From: Bacteroidales bacterium
GTDB taxonomy: Bacteria; Bacteroidota; Bacteroidia; Bacteroidales; P3
Length of the DNA stretch: 64,000 nucleotides
Reading direction: 5' to 3'
Assembly: GCA_017480245.1 (NCBI GenBank)
Contig: JAFVBA010000005.1
Coordinates: 19,875 to 83,874 of the forward strand
The notes beneath the pieces are model-generated. The model ran no database searches, was not told where the DNA came from, and saw only the letters and a program-made list of their open reading frames with translations. Below are positions 34,702 through 42,942 of this stretch, piece after piece. Position numbers and translations under genes: made by a program. Each line of letters starts with the position of its first letter. Position 1 is the stretch's first letter.

Positions 34702-34938
34702 ACAAAAAACAATAAAAGTGAGTCTGGTGATGAGACTAATCATGAGACTGATTCTGACACTGATAAGAAACTAATCGCACTTATAAAACGCAATAATCAA
34801 ATTAGTTACGACGATATGGCAATTAGTCTCAACCTATCGCGTTCAACGGTATCAAGAATAGTGAAAAGATTGGTATCAAACGGCAAATTAATCCGCCACG
34901 GCAACACCCGAAGCGGCTATTGGGAAATAAAAAAATAG
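34702..34938 (+). pseudogene. C-terminal winged-helix remnant of an AlbA_2/AAA_4-type ATP-binding protein
   Basis: The frame is open from just after a stop at 34699-34701 to TAG at 34938 and encodes an acidic linker and KKLIALIKRNNQISYDD, then MAISLNLSRSTVSRIVKRL and a wing ending RSGYWEIKK. This is the terminal helix-turn-helix typical of large divergent-AAA (AlbA_2) regulators. There is no plausible ATG before 34816 and no ATPase domain, so I read it as a decayed fragment, left between the accessory operon and the core recF locus. Confidence 0.7.
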
Positions 34939-34951
34939 AAAAGTTCAAACT

Positions 34952-35290
34952 TTATTTGATGATGATGCTTTTCAGGACTTCTTTGCCGAGTTTGCGGTTG
35001 ATGTTATCGCGCATTGCGTCCCTGACCATCATTAATTCGGCTTTGATTGTCGGTAATGACACTTTGACATTAAGAATCATTCCGTTCATTCTTATATCCG
35101 TTATGAATTTTTCAATCATTGTTCCGACCATTTCCTTAAAGAGTGCTATTACTTTGTCTTCGTACGGATTGTAATCAATATGACATTTTTTCAGAAATTG
35201 ATTTAACACATCTGCTATCGGAGATTCGTTGGCTATGGAGCGTCCCCTTCGTTTTTTCTCTAAGAAATAATATTGGTTTATGCCGCTCAT
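34952..35290 (-). CDS. DUF721 domain protein (DciA-like)
   Basis: 112 aa. The DUF721 fold is seen in IADVLNQFLKKC, FKEMVGTMIEKF and the conserved VSLPTIKAELMMVRDAM segment. Family members include DciA, the helicase-loading protein of bacteria that lack DnaC. In Bacteroidetes the gene sits beside recF, as here: its start codon overlaps the recF stop by 4 bp, so the two are translationally coupled. Some DUF721 proteins have an N-terminal KH-like region only, which matches the short length. Confidence 0.85.
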   Translation of the reverse strand: MSGINQYYFLEKKRRGRSIANESPIADVLNQFLKKCHIDYNPYEDKVIALFKEMVGTMIEKFITDIRMNGMILNVKVSLPTIKAELMMVRDAMRDNINRKLGKEVLKSIIIK

Positions 35291-36363
35291 AAGTTTATAA
35301 TTGTGCTTTCGTTAATTCTTTCTTCGGGAATAATCATCTTAGTTCTGTCAGGGTGGGTGTCAGTTATGAAAACCTGGTTGAATTTGTCGGCTTGGGCAAG
35401 TTGAAGTATCTTCTGCACGCGCTGAAAATCGAATTTGTCAAAAATATCGTCCAACAAAAGAATAGGAATAGTGTTTTTATGTTTTTGAATATAGTCAAAT
35501 TGGGCAAGTTTCAAGGCAAGGATAAATGTTTTCTGCTGACCCTGAGATGCAGTGTAGGAAGCGTCGTGGTTATTTATCGTAAAACTTATATCATCTCGGT
35601 GAATACCGCTGAAAGTGTGCAAAAGAATCTTCTCTTTTTCAAGATTGCTTCTCAAAATCTCCAACAGATTGCCTTCGTATGTGATATATTCGGCGTTAAT
35701 ATCCTCCTTACCGCCCGAAATAAACTCGTAGTTTTCACGGAACGGAACAATAAATTCGTTAAAGAAGTTTTTGCGTTTTTCTTGTATCAATTGACCTAAA
35801 GAAGACAGCCTTTCGTTCCAAATATCCAACTGAATATAGTCATAGACTCCCGTCTGGTGAAAATATTTCAAGAGTTTGTTTCTTTGCAACAGGCATTTGT
35901 TGTAATTAATCAACGAATCCATATAGACAACGTCCGTTTGGGAAAGGATAATGTCCATAAACTTACGCCGTTGTTCGCTTCTGCCTGTCAAAATTACGTG
36001 GTCGCCTGGAGAAACTATCACCGAAGGAATTTTTCCTATATGTTCGGAAAATTTTTTGTAGGGTTGCTTGCCGTGTTTCAAAACTTTTTTCTCTCCTCTT
36101 TTCAAACTGACAAGAAAAGTTTCCTCTATATCATCATTTAATTGGTATTCACCTTTCAGAGAAAAGAAATCCGCATTATGATTGATAACCTCACCGTCCG
36201 AACATCCCAAAAAACTTTTGCAAAACGACAGATAATAAATTGCATCCAATATATTGGTCTTACCAACTCCGTTATTGCCGACAATACAATTGATTTTGGA
36301 AAATTCCAACTCCTTCTGCGTAAAATTTTTGAAGTTATTTAATGTCAAATTCTTGATATACAT
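35287..36363 (-). CDS. recF: DNA replication and repair protein RecF
   Basis: 358 aa from the chosen start MYIKNLTLNNFKNF. SMC-like ABC ATPase that helps load RecA at gaps with RecO and RecR (recR is at 58.0 kb). Walker A GNNGVGKTNILDAIYYL; signature SQGQQKTFILALKLAQ; Walker B ILLLDDIFDKFD; D-loop and FITDTHPDR follow. The frame could extend to 36390, but the promoter's predicted start (about 36381) and the family amino end favour 36363. Confidence 0.96.
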   Translation of the reverse strand: MYIKNLTLNNFKNFTQKELEFSKINCIVGNNGVGKTNILDAIYYLSFCKSFLGCSDGEVINHNADFFSLKGEYQLNDDIEETFLVSLKRGEKKVLKHGKQPYKKFSEHIGKIPSVIVSPGDHVILTGRSEQRRKFMDIILSQTDVVYMDSLINYNKCLLQRNKLLKYFHQTGVYDYIQLDIWNERLSSLGQLIQEKRKNFFNEFIVPFRENYEFISGGKEDINAEYITYEGNLLEILRSNLEKEKILLHTFSGIHRDDISFTINNHDASYTASQGQQKTFILALKLAQFDYIQKHKNTIPILLLDDIFDKFDFQRVQKILQLAQADKFNQVFITDTHPDRTKMIIPEERINESTIINL

Positions 36364-36387
36364 AATTTCATATTGCAATTTGAATTG

Positions 36388-36418
36388 CAAAATTACGCAT
36401 TTATTTTAAATAAACAAA
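36388..36418 (-). promoter_or_regulatory. recF promoter
   Basis: Minus strand TTTG (36418-36415), 19-bp spacer, TAATTTTG (36395-36388). Full consensus; places the transcript start about 18 bp before the recF start codon. Confidence 0.75.
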
Positions 36419-36461
36419 AAATTGTAAGTTTTGTGTTTGAAGACAGTCCAACAATTGTCCG

Positions 36462-37454
36462 TTATCTGTCGAGCATAAGGTACATTGTTGCCTGAGAAAA
36501 GAGATTTAATGTAAGTTCTTCAATACTTATTTTTCTAACTTTATAAGAATTGTCAATATCCTGTAGTTTCCCGTCTTTAAGTGCTACGGTTATGTTATTT
36601 TTTTCAATAAATTTGTCCTCAACGTGCAAAGAAAAATTATCGTAAGGGTGAAAGTAGGCATAGATTTGAAGAATTTGTCTTGCGTTAAGTATTCTTATCA
36701 TATTATTTTTTGTACCCATGATTTTTACATCACGTCTGAAACTTTTGGCAATAAAAGATAAGATGGCAAGTTTTGATTCTTTGTCAGTAAATTCCAAATC
36801 CAATAATTCAATAAAGTACTTTGTCTTTCTGCCTATGGCTATCGCTCTTATACTGCCTTGATACATAACACTCAATCGCAGATATTCATTATTGTTATAA
36901 AGCTGTAAAGTATTGTTGTCGTGTTTTATTGCATTGTCTTTAGTATTAAAGAAACGTTTGTACCGAGTGTCTGTAATATCTGCGTCTTTTATGAAAATAT
37001 ATTTATCAAACAGTTTGGTATCTGCGTCAATTCTGCCGAAGATTTGCTCATTTACTTGCGCAAGTTGAACAAAAGAAAATTTCTTGTAATAATTTACCAA
37101 ATTATCATCGGCAGCTATAAGCCCGCAAAGAGAATAATCTTTATCAAAAAGAGAATTTAAGGTATTTTTTATTAGCATTGAGCAAAAGCCTTGTCTTCTG
37201 AATTTATTAGCAGTAAGAATACCGCTCAAATATGCAAAAGATAGTGTTTTTTCATTCCAAAACCATTTGTAATCGCAGGCAATCAAGGCAGTAGCAAGTT
37301 CTTTCGGAGCGTTGATTGCCGCTTTATCTGAATTAAGGTGGTAGAATGTTGAACTGTTAAGGAATGTCTTGAAATATTTTTCAACAAATGCGGCATTGTC
37401 TTTAAATATTTCAATCCACAAGTCCCTGTATTTTCTTACCAAATCTTCATTCAT
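36462..37454 (-). CDS. GNAT-type acetyltransferase, uncharacterised
   Basis: 330 aa. The amino half has a GNAT fold: LSFAYLSGILTANKFRRQGFCSMLI contains the acetyl-CoA pyrophosphate loop (RRQGFCS in place of RxxGxG/A) and CGLIAADDNLVNYYKKFSF the following strand-helix. The carboxy half (from about 200) resembles the sterol-carrier-like tail of Eis-type enzymes: NKYFIELLD..., then VALKDGKL. It lies 32 bp upstream of nothing else on its strand but downstream of the DUF2156 gene, likely one transcript. Substrate unknown. Confidence 0.65.
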   Translation of the reverse strand: MNEDLVRKYRDLWIEIFKDNAAFVEKYFKTFLNSSTFYHLNSDKAAINAPKELATALIACDYKWFWNEKTLSFAYLSGILTANKFRRQGFCSMLIKNTLNSLFDKDYSLCGLIAADDNLVNYYKKFSFVQLAQVNEQIFGRIDADTKLFDKYIFIKDADITDTRYKRFFNTKDNAIKHDNNTLQLYNNNEYLRLSVMYQGSIRAIAIGRKTKYFIELLDLEFTDKESKLAILSFIAKSFRRDVKIMGTKNNMIRILNARQILQIYAYFHPYDNFSLHVEDKFIEKNNITVALKDGKLQDIDNSYKVRKISIEELTLNLFSQATMYLMLDR

Positions 37455-37486
37455 TGTTTTCAGGTTCAGAGTTTAGAGAAGAAACT

Positions 37487-38386
37487 CTAAACTTTTAACG
37501 AACAAATGTATTTTTCTATTAATTTGTAGGGATGATAAGACAGTTTTGCCTGACGAAGTCCCATTATTCCCTTATCTTCCTCTCTGTTTATGTAGATAAA
37601 ATTCTGCGGAATGTGGATTGCCATTTCTTTGTTGATAACCGTATATGCTCCCATGTAATTTCTGTCCGCTTTTTCTATGTGTGTGTCAAATGATTTCTGA
37701 TTTATCGGGCTTCCCAAGGAGAAAGCGACCATTTTATTCTCAACATAGATTGCTCCGCCGTAGATTTGAAGCTCGTCAAACCAATCAAAAAGATACTCAA
37801 TTACGTATTTTTCATCGTCATAATCCCTTTTGTATTCGGGAGATATGTTCATCTCCTGCTCTCTCCACACTTCCAAAAGTTGCAAACACTCTTGTTTGTC
37901 TTGTTTGGTCAATTCCTTATAAGTGTATGTGTATCTGGCATTGAATTGATTGATATGATTGCGTTTAGGTTGGTATTTCTTACCTTTTAGTGCCATCAAA
38001 TCTTCCCGCAGATACAAATAGTCAAACATATTACGGTTTGCAGTAATCTCACACTCCTCGCAAGTGCAGTTTTGCACCACTTCGGGATTGTCTATCACGA
38101 ATGCAATACGGTAATTATTCTCTTTGGAATTTTCAATCAACATCGGATAAACATCATTGAGCGTTTGTTTGCCTAAAGGTAAGTAATAAAGAATATATTT
38201 GCCGTAATCCAAATGGATTCTTGTCAAAAGAGTATCATCGTTTAAGATTAAATATTCTCCGTGATACAAAAAAGAATAGCAACATAAGTTTGCTATGGAA
38301 TTTTCTGCATTGTCAGTATCTTTATCTGCGTAATATTTCCAAAAAATCTCCCTTTGGTCAGGTGTAATAGGTTTAAAATTAAGCAT
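37487..38386 (-). CDS. DUF2156 / phosphatidylglycerol lysyltransferase C-domain-like acyltransferase
   Basis: 299 aa. Family landmarks: LNFKPITPDQREIFWKY at the start, ANLCCYSFLYHGEYLI, GKKYQPKRNHINQF, then the second GNAT lobe with IYGGAIYVENKMVAFSLGSP and FIYINREEDKGIMGLRQAKLSYHP. The MprF C-terminal domain and Fem-like enzymes use aminoacyl-tRNA or acyl donors. It precedes the GNAT gene by 32 bp on the same strand, a pairing that suggests the two modify one product. Substrate unknown. Confidence 0.8.
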   Translation of the reverse strand: MLNFKPITPDQREIFWKYYADKDTDNAENSIANLCCYSFLYHGEYLILNDDTLLTRIHLDYGKYILYYLPLGKQTLNDVYPMLIENSKENNYRIAFVIDNPEVVQNCTCEECEITANRNMFDYLYLREDLMALKGKKYQPKRNHINQFNARYTYTYKELTKQDKQECLQLLEVWREQEMNISPEYKRDYDDEKYVIEYLFDWFDELQIYGGAIYVENKMVAFSLGSPINQKSFDTHIEKADRNYMGAYTVINKEMAIHIPQNFIYINREEDKGIMGLRQAKLSYHPYKLIEKYICSLKV

Positions 38387-38398
38387 AATTCACAATTT

Positions 38399-38431
38399 TT
38401 TGCAAAGATACATCATTTTTTTATATCTTTG
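38399..38431 (+). promoter_or_regulatory. ispH promoter
   Basis: TTTG 38399-38402, 21-bp spacer, TATCTTTG 38424-38431, 20 bp before the ispH start. A minus-strand TATCTTTG (38410-38403) for the DUF2156 gene lies within the spacer. Confidence 0.7.
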
Positions 38432-38450
38432 CACCTAAATACAGAGATAA

Positions 38451-39308
38451 ATGAGGACTATAATAGAACAACAAGCAGGATTTTGTTTCGGAGTGGTAAG
38501 GGCGATAAACTCTTTGGAGGAACAACTGCAACAAAGCGGCAAGTTGTATTGTTTGGGCGACATCGTACATAATTCAATGGAGGTAAAACGTTTGGAAGAT
38601 AAAGGTTTGCAGACGATAACTTTGGAAGAAATGAAAACACTTCGTAATTGCAAGGTAATGATAAGAGCCCACGGCGAACCGCCTTCAACATACGAATTGG
38701 CAAAGACTAACAATATAACACTTATTGACGCAACTTGTCCTATGGTGTTGAAATTGCAGAAAGATGTATTGAAAGGTTATCAGGATATTAAGAAGAAAAA
38801 CGGTCAGATTGTAATATTCGGCAAAAAAGGACACGCAGAAGTTATCGGTCTGTGCGGACAAACGGAAAACAATGCCGTGGTTATATCCAAAGAAGAGGAT
38901 ATTGACAAAATAGATATGACTAAACCTCTGCATATTTTTTCGCAAACAACTAAAAACAAGGAAGATTACCGCAATATTATCTCCGTTATCAAAAGCAGGC
39001 ACCGAACAGGCGACATTCTTGTAACGGACAGCATTTGCAAAAAGGTTTCTTCGCGTGCGGAAAAGATAGAAGAGTTTGCAAAAAGCGTTGATTGTGTCTT
39101 ATTCGTGTCGGGGAAAAACTCTTCCAACGGACTTTATCTTTATAACTTGTGCAAACGTTCCAATCCTAATACTTTTTTTATTACCGATACCGAAGATATT
39201 GACATTGAAAAGGTAAAACAATTCAACCTTGTAGGTATTTCAGGCGCAACTTCTACTCCTATGTGGCTTATGAAGAAGGTTGAACAAACAATATGTGCTG
39301 CTAATTAA
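38451..39308 (+). CDS. ispH: 4-hydroxy-3-methylbut-2-enyl diphosphate reductase
   Basis: 285 aa. Last enzyme of the non-mevalonate pathway, making IPP and DMAPP with a 4Fe-4S cluster. The three cluster Cys lie in QQAGFCFGVVRAI (Cys about 12), IDATCPMVLK (about 98) and DSICKKVSSRA (about 200). RAHGEPPSTYE, GKKGHAEVIGL and ISGATSTPMWL are the substrate-binding motifs. Complete and short-form, with no S1 domains. Works in the same pathway as ispE at 12.4 kb. Confidence 0.96.
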   Translation: MRTIIEQQAGFCFGVVRAINSLEEQLQQSGKLYCLGDIVHNSMEVKRLEDKGLQTITLEEMKTLRNCKVMIRAHGEPPSTYELAKTNNITLIDATCPMVLKLQKDVLKGYQDIKKKNGQIVIFGKKGHAEVIGLCGQTENNAVVISKEEDIDKIDMTKPLHIFSQTTKNKEDYRNIISVIKSRHRTGDILVTDSICKKVSSRAEKIEEFAKSVDCVLFVSGKNSSNGLYLYNLCKRSNPNTFFITDTEDIDIEKVKQFNLVGISGATSTPMWLMKKVEQTICAAN

Positions 39309-39519
39309 AATGAAAGGGTGCAAACCGCACAGGCAATTTAGATAAATTTTTCGCCGTTTTGATTTCACCAAAATAAAGTGCCGAATCAGTAAATTCTTTT
39401 CTGAAAAGAGTAAAATGTTTTCTGAAAACAATTTCGTGATTCGGCACTTTATTTTATCACTGTTACACAATGATTTAATAAACTAATATCGCCCAGTCCT
39501 CTCGCACCACTTTATTTTA
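39305..39519. repeat. Dispersed palindromic repeat, family A, copy 5 (full form)
   Basis: Core hairpin 39370-39454 (AAATAAAGTGCCGAATCAGT ... GTGATTCGGCACTTTATTT). Left outer arm GGGTGCAAACCGCACAGGC; right outer part CCTCTCGCACCACTTTATTTT. Its right half matches the reverse complement of the left half of copy 6 (42698-42760). Beyond it, 39525-39600 is a further palindrome of GTTTAAAG/CTTTAAAC type. Together these fill the 307-bp gap. Confidence 0.85.
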
Positions 39520-39615
39520 GAGTTTCAAGTTTTGGTTTGAGTGTTTAAAGAATGTAAAGCGCTCAAGTCTTTGAACTTTAAACTCAAATCTCTAAAAAAT
39601 ACTGTAATATCGTGA

Positions 39616-40755
39616 TTACTTACGGTTTTTGCCTATCATAACCTCCGTAGCGCCCACACCGTATTTTCGCATTGAAGCAGGGAAGTAATGAAGATAAGAA
39701 TATTTGTTCAATTCTTCCTCTATATTGTGTTTTAATACGCCTTGACCGACCCCGTGTATGAAAACTATCTTGTCTAAATTCAACTCAATTGCTTTATTCA
39801 GACATTTGCGGAAATAATCCAATTGAATGTTTAGCATATCTGCGTTATTCAATCCTTTTTCCGTGTCGGTTAATTCTTCAATGTGCAAATCCACTTCCGC
39901 TTCATGACGGTTGATAAGGTGTTTGTCAAAGAATGATACGGGTTTTGTTTCTTTTACTTCAACAACCACACTTTCCGCTTTCATATCCTGCAATTTCTTT
40001 GCGTCGGCAATACGTTGGGCTGCCGTTTTTTCATATTCGGCTGCAATGTCTTGTGTGCTTATAGTTACGATTGGAACTAACAATGCTTTTTCTGTAAATA
40101 AGCCCGTCTCCTCAAAACAACCCTCTTTGAAGAATTTAGCAGTGCGTATTTTTATTTCATAGTTGGCAGGCATAAGGACGGATTTGCTTTTGTCTTTGTG
40201 AAGCAATATCTGAATAACTCCGTTAGTCCATCTTTCCAATTCTTTATCGGCAATCGTGGCAAGTAAAAAACGCGATTTCGCTTCCACACTTCCGTAATCT
40301 TCGCCCGCAAAACATTCGTTTGTTTCGTCTTTTAAAAATAATGAATAAAGAAGTGTATAGTCGGAATTATTGACTAAATACACGAAATAATCGCCTCCTA
40401 TCAACCATTTCTGGTCGCACGGAACGAAGGCAAGATAAACGCCTTTTTCTTTCTCCTGTCCTTTGCGTGAAAGAAACAAACGCTCTTCCCTTATGTCGTC
40501 CTGACTGTCGGAAAGGTTCAAATCGCCGTCATCTGTCGGCACGTCATCGGCAGAGAATCCCAATCCGTCTTGGGAAACAAACATTTTGCCCGCTTTATCT
40601 TCCACAAAATCCAAAACAATCTCCTTGGTAAGAGTGGGAATCTCAAATCCATCCACTTCAACATTGACTAAAACGGGAGAAATTACCTTGGTAACCACTC
40701 CGCCTCCCTGTTGGTCTAAAAATTTTACTTTATCGCCTACTTTAAATGTTCTCAT
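39616..40755 (-). CDS. DUF2027 and Smr-domain protein
   Basis: 379 aa. The amino part (FKVGDKVKFLDQQGGGVV) is a small barrel followed by DUF2027, a Bacteroidetes family. The last ~85 residues are a Smr domain (VDLHIEELTDTEKG, VFIHGVGQGVLK with the conserved HGxGxG-like motif, YGVGATEVMIG), known in MutS2 as a nuclease or RNA/DNA-binding unit that acts on collided ribosomes or branched DNA. No MutS core. Cytoplasmic. Ends the mpl transcript: its start is 4 bp after the mpl stop, so co-translated. Confidence 0.9.
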   Translation of the reverse strand: MRTFKVGDKVKFLDQQGGGVVTKVISPVLVNVEVDGFEIPTLTKEIVLDFVEDKAGKMFVSQDGLGFSADDVPTDDGDLNLSDSQDDIREERLFLSRKGQEKEKGVYLAFVPCDQKWLIGGDYFVYLVNNSDYTLLYSLFLKDETNECFAGEDYGSVEAKSRFLLATIADKELERWTNGVIQILLHKDKSKSVLMPANYEIKIRTAKFFKEGCFEETGLFTEKALLVPIVTISTQDIAAEYEKTAAQRIADAKKLQDMKAESVVVEVKETKPVSFFDKHLINRHEAEVDLHIEELTDTEKGLNNADMLNIQLDYFRKCLNKAIELNLDKIVFIHGVGQGVLKHNIEEELNKYSYLHYFPASMRKYGVGATEVMIGKNRK

Positions 40756-40759
40756 ATTA

Positions 40760-42118
40760 TTATCTTATTACTTTTTCCGCTAATAAATCCAAATCCAATC
40801 CGTCAAAATTGCCGCTTGAAGACATCAATAGGCAAGTATCGGAGTAGTCTTGTGCCTCAAGAATTTTTACAAGTTCCTCTTTGCTGTCCGTAACCGTCAA
40901 ATCATTTTTGCCAAATGAAGAATAAATTTTTTCTTTCTCCAAATCAGGCAGACGTTTCAACTCAAGGGCATGGTGATTGTAATAAACAACGGCTTTATCT
41001 GCCAATTCCATAGTTCCTTTGTATTGTTTAAGGAAATCCTGTGTTAAAGAAGAATAAGTGTGTAGCTCCATTACGGCAATAAGTCTTCGTTTTGGGAACT
41101 GCTTTTTCACAGCCGAGACAGTCGCTTTTAGTTTTGAAGGCGAATGTGCGAAATCTTTAAACATTATTGCTTGATTTGTTTGTTTTATTATCTCCAAACG
41201 TTTGGCTGCGCCCTCAAATGACTGCATTGAAGTAAGGAATATATCTTCCGAAATGCCCACTTGTTTGCATGCAATCATTGCTGCGTTCATATTCATCAGG
41301 TTATGATTGCCGAAAATCTGCATTTTGTATTCCTTATTATTATATATAATGTATGTAATTCCGTTTTCAACCCTATGAGGCAGCACTCCGTAAGGCAGTT
41401 TCTTTATATCACTTCGGCAACGTGAAGCAACATCAACCACATTTGCGTCTTCTGAGCAGTAAATCAGCGTTCCGTTATCGGAAATCTTAGTTGTAAATGT
41501 CTCAAATTGCTCTTTGTATTTGTCAAATGTAGGAAATACATTGACGTGGTCCCATTCTATGCCAGTGATTATTGCAATATCCGGCATGTAAAGGTGAAAT
41601 TTCGGACGCAAATCAATAGGGGAGGTCAGATATTCATCACCTTCCAAAACCATATAGCGTGCAGATTCGCTCATCTTCACCATTACGTCAAATCCTTTCA
41701 GCATTGCGCCGACCATATAGTCAGTTTCAATTCCTGCGGACTTAAATGCGTGAAGTATCATCGCCGTTGTGGTGGTTTTACCATGAGAACCGCCTACTAC
41801 TATGCGTTTTTTGTCTTTTGACATCTCGTATAAAAACTCCGGATAGGAATATATCTTCAATCCCAACTCTTTTGCTTTCAACAGTTCGGGATTATCTTCC
41901 TTTGCGTGCATACCTAAAATTACGCAATCCAAATCCTGCGAGATTCTTTCCTCATGCCACCCCAATTCCTTGGGAAGAATGCCGTATTGTTCCAATCTTT
42001 CTTTGGCGGGCGAGAAGATTTCGTCGTCAGAACCCGTAACTTCGTATCTTTTTTTCTTCAATGCAATGGCTAAATTGTGCATTGCGCTGCCTGCTATTGC
42101 AATAAAATGTACTTTCAT
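40760..42118 (-). CDS. mpl: UDP-N-acetylmuramate:L-alanyl-gamma-D-glutamyl-meso-diaminopimelate ligase
   Basis: 452 aa from the chosen start MKVHFIAIAGSAMHNLA. Recycles murein tripeptide by joining it to UDP-MurNAc. Mur ligase fold: amino-terminal Rossmann with GSAMHNLAIAL, P-loop VGGSHGKTTTTAMIL (about residue 110), TGIEWDHVNVFP, and the third domain with KDFAHSPSKLKATV, which is specific to Mpl versus MurC. A frame extending to 42172 exists but crosses the -7 box TAATTTTG at 42177-42170, so 42118 is the start. Followed directly by the DUF2027/Smr gene. Confidence 0.94.
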   Translation of the reverse strand: MKVHFIAIAGSAMHNLAIALKKKRYEVTGSDDEIFSPAKERLEQYGILPKELGWHEERISQDLDCVILGMHAKEDNPELLKAKELGLKIYSYPEFLYEMSKDKKRIVVGGSHGKTTTTAMILHAFKSAGIETDYMVGAMLKGFDVMVKMSESARYMVLEGDEYLTSPIDLRPKFHLYMPDIAIITGIEWDHVNVFPTFDKYKEQFETFTTKISDNGTLIYCSEDANVVDVASRCRSDIKKLPYGVLPHRVENGITYIIYNNKEYKMQIFGNHNLMNMNAAMIACKQVGISEDIFLTSMQSFEGAAKRLEIIKQTNQAIMFKDFAHSPSKLKATVSAVKKQFPKRRLIAVMELHTYSSLTQDFLKQYKGTMELADKAVVYYNHHALELKRLPDLEKEKIYSSFGKNDLTVTDSKEELVKILEAQDYSDTCLLMSSSGNFDGLDLDLLAEKVIR

Positions 42119-42233
42119 ATTGTTTGATATCTTTATCTTGCAAAAAATAAACAAATTCTTCTGTTTTTGCAAAATTAATATATTTTAACAAATTTTTACT
42201 ATAACAAGATGAAAAATTAAATTCCTTATTCTC

Positions 42234-42266
42234 TAAAAAAACTCCGTAAGCAGAATGCCTACGGAG
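42234..42266 (-). terminator. Strong intrinsic terminator
   Basis: Minus strand CTCCGTA-GGCATTCTGCT-TACGGAG followed by seven T. No protein gene ends here: the beta-mannosidase stop is almost 700 bp upstream. Confidence 0.85.
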
Positions 42267-42531
42267 CAAAAAAAACGAATGTAAAAATGATTAAACAACT
42301 GCTATATTATAAAAATGATTAAAACAATATAGCCAAAACAAATTATTACTAATTCCTCTTCTTATGAGGAGAAATTTCCTTGTAGTATCTGTTAATGTAA
42401 AGACCTCAACTTTAAATGTTTTTGTCTTTTATTCAATATTCAAATTTTATATACCGAGACCCGCTGATCTGCAAGTCCTTTTAGACTGACTAAAATATAA
42501 CATCACTCTAAAGTTTATTTTGTTTAAAAAG
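42234..42531 (-). ncRNA. Candidate small RNA with own promoter and terminator
   Basis: Bounded by a full-consensus promoter (42568-42538) and a strong intrinsic terminator (42266-42234) on the minus strand, about 295 nt with no protein frame longer than an 18-codon MLYFSQSK peptide. Inner structure visible: GCTATATT/AATATAGC hairpin, CTCCTC-ATAA-GAAGAGG hairpin, and a direct repeat of TTTAATCATTTTTA. It could also be a long leader with attenuation before mpl, whose start is 116 bp beyond the terminator. No known RNA class (RNase P, SRP, tmRNA) fits. Confidence 0.5.
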
Positions 42532-42537
42532 ACGATG

Positions 42538-42568
42538 CAAAATTACAAAAATTCTATGGAACAACAAA
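42538..42568 (-). promoter_or_regulatory. Orphan consensus promoter
   Basis: Minus strand TTTG (42568-42565), 19-bp spacer, TAATTTTG (42545-42538). It points into a region without a protein gene. Confidence 0.7.
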
Positions 42569-42697
42569 GAAAATTGAAAAGAAATATTGATAAAAAATTT
42601 TTAATATTCTATAATTCAATATGTAAAGATATTAAAAAGAATTATATAAACATAATCATTTTTCCGTAATTTATAATTGAATAAAATCAAATTACTA

Positions 42698-42846
42698 AAA
42701 TAAAAAGGTGTGAGCCGCACAGGCAATGTTAGTTTATTAAACCATTGTGTAATAGCAATAAAATAAAGTGCCGAATCCGTAAATTGTTTTCTGAAAACAT
42801 TTTACTCTTTTCAGAAAAGAATTTATTGATTCGGCACTTTATTTCG
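42698..42846. repeat. Dispersed palindromic repeat, family A, copy 6
   Basis: Core 42760-42845 (AAATAAAGTGCCGAATCCGT ... GATTCGGCACTTTATTT) with inner TTTTCTGAAAACATTTTAC and CTTTTCAGAAAAGAATTTA. Left outer arm GGTGTGAGCCGCACAGGC; the right outer arm is absent. Together with the candidate RNA it accounts for most of the 824-bp gap before mpl; 42570-42690 is AT-rich with nothing recognisable. Confidence 0.85.
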
Positions 42847-42942
42847 TTAGTATTAGGAATGCTGCTATTGTATTGAAATTTAGTCTTTTATTTGTGTTAA
42901 TATATTTTCAAATATCCAACAGTTGTTTTGCCGGAATAAGCA

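Noticed and set aside
39240-39470. Open frame encoding KCRITKLFSEN...LFSEKNLLIRHF
   Set aside because: It is a translation of the family A repeat; a similar frame appears at 23619-23888 for the same reason, and neither has family support.
42234-42531. 6S RNA, RNase P, SRP RNA or tmRNA
   Set aside because: No long bulged hairpin, no RNase P core motif, no SRP tetraloop domain and no tRNA-like end could be found by eye.
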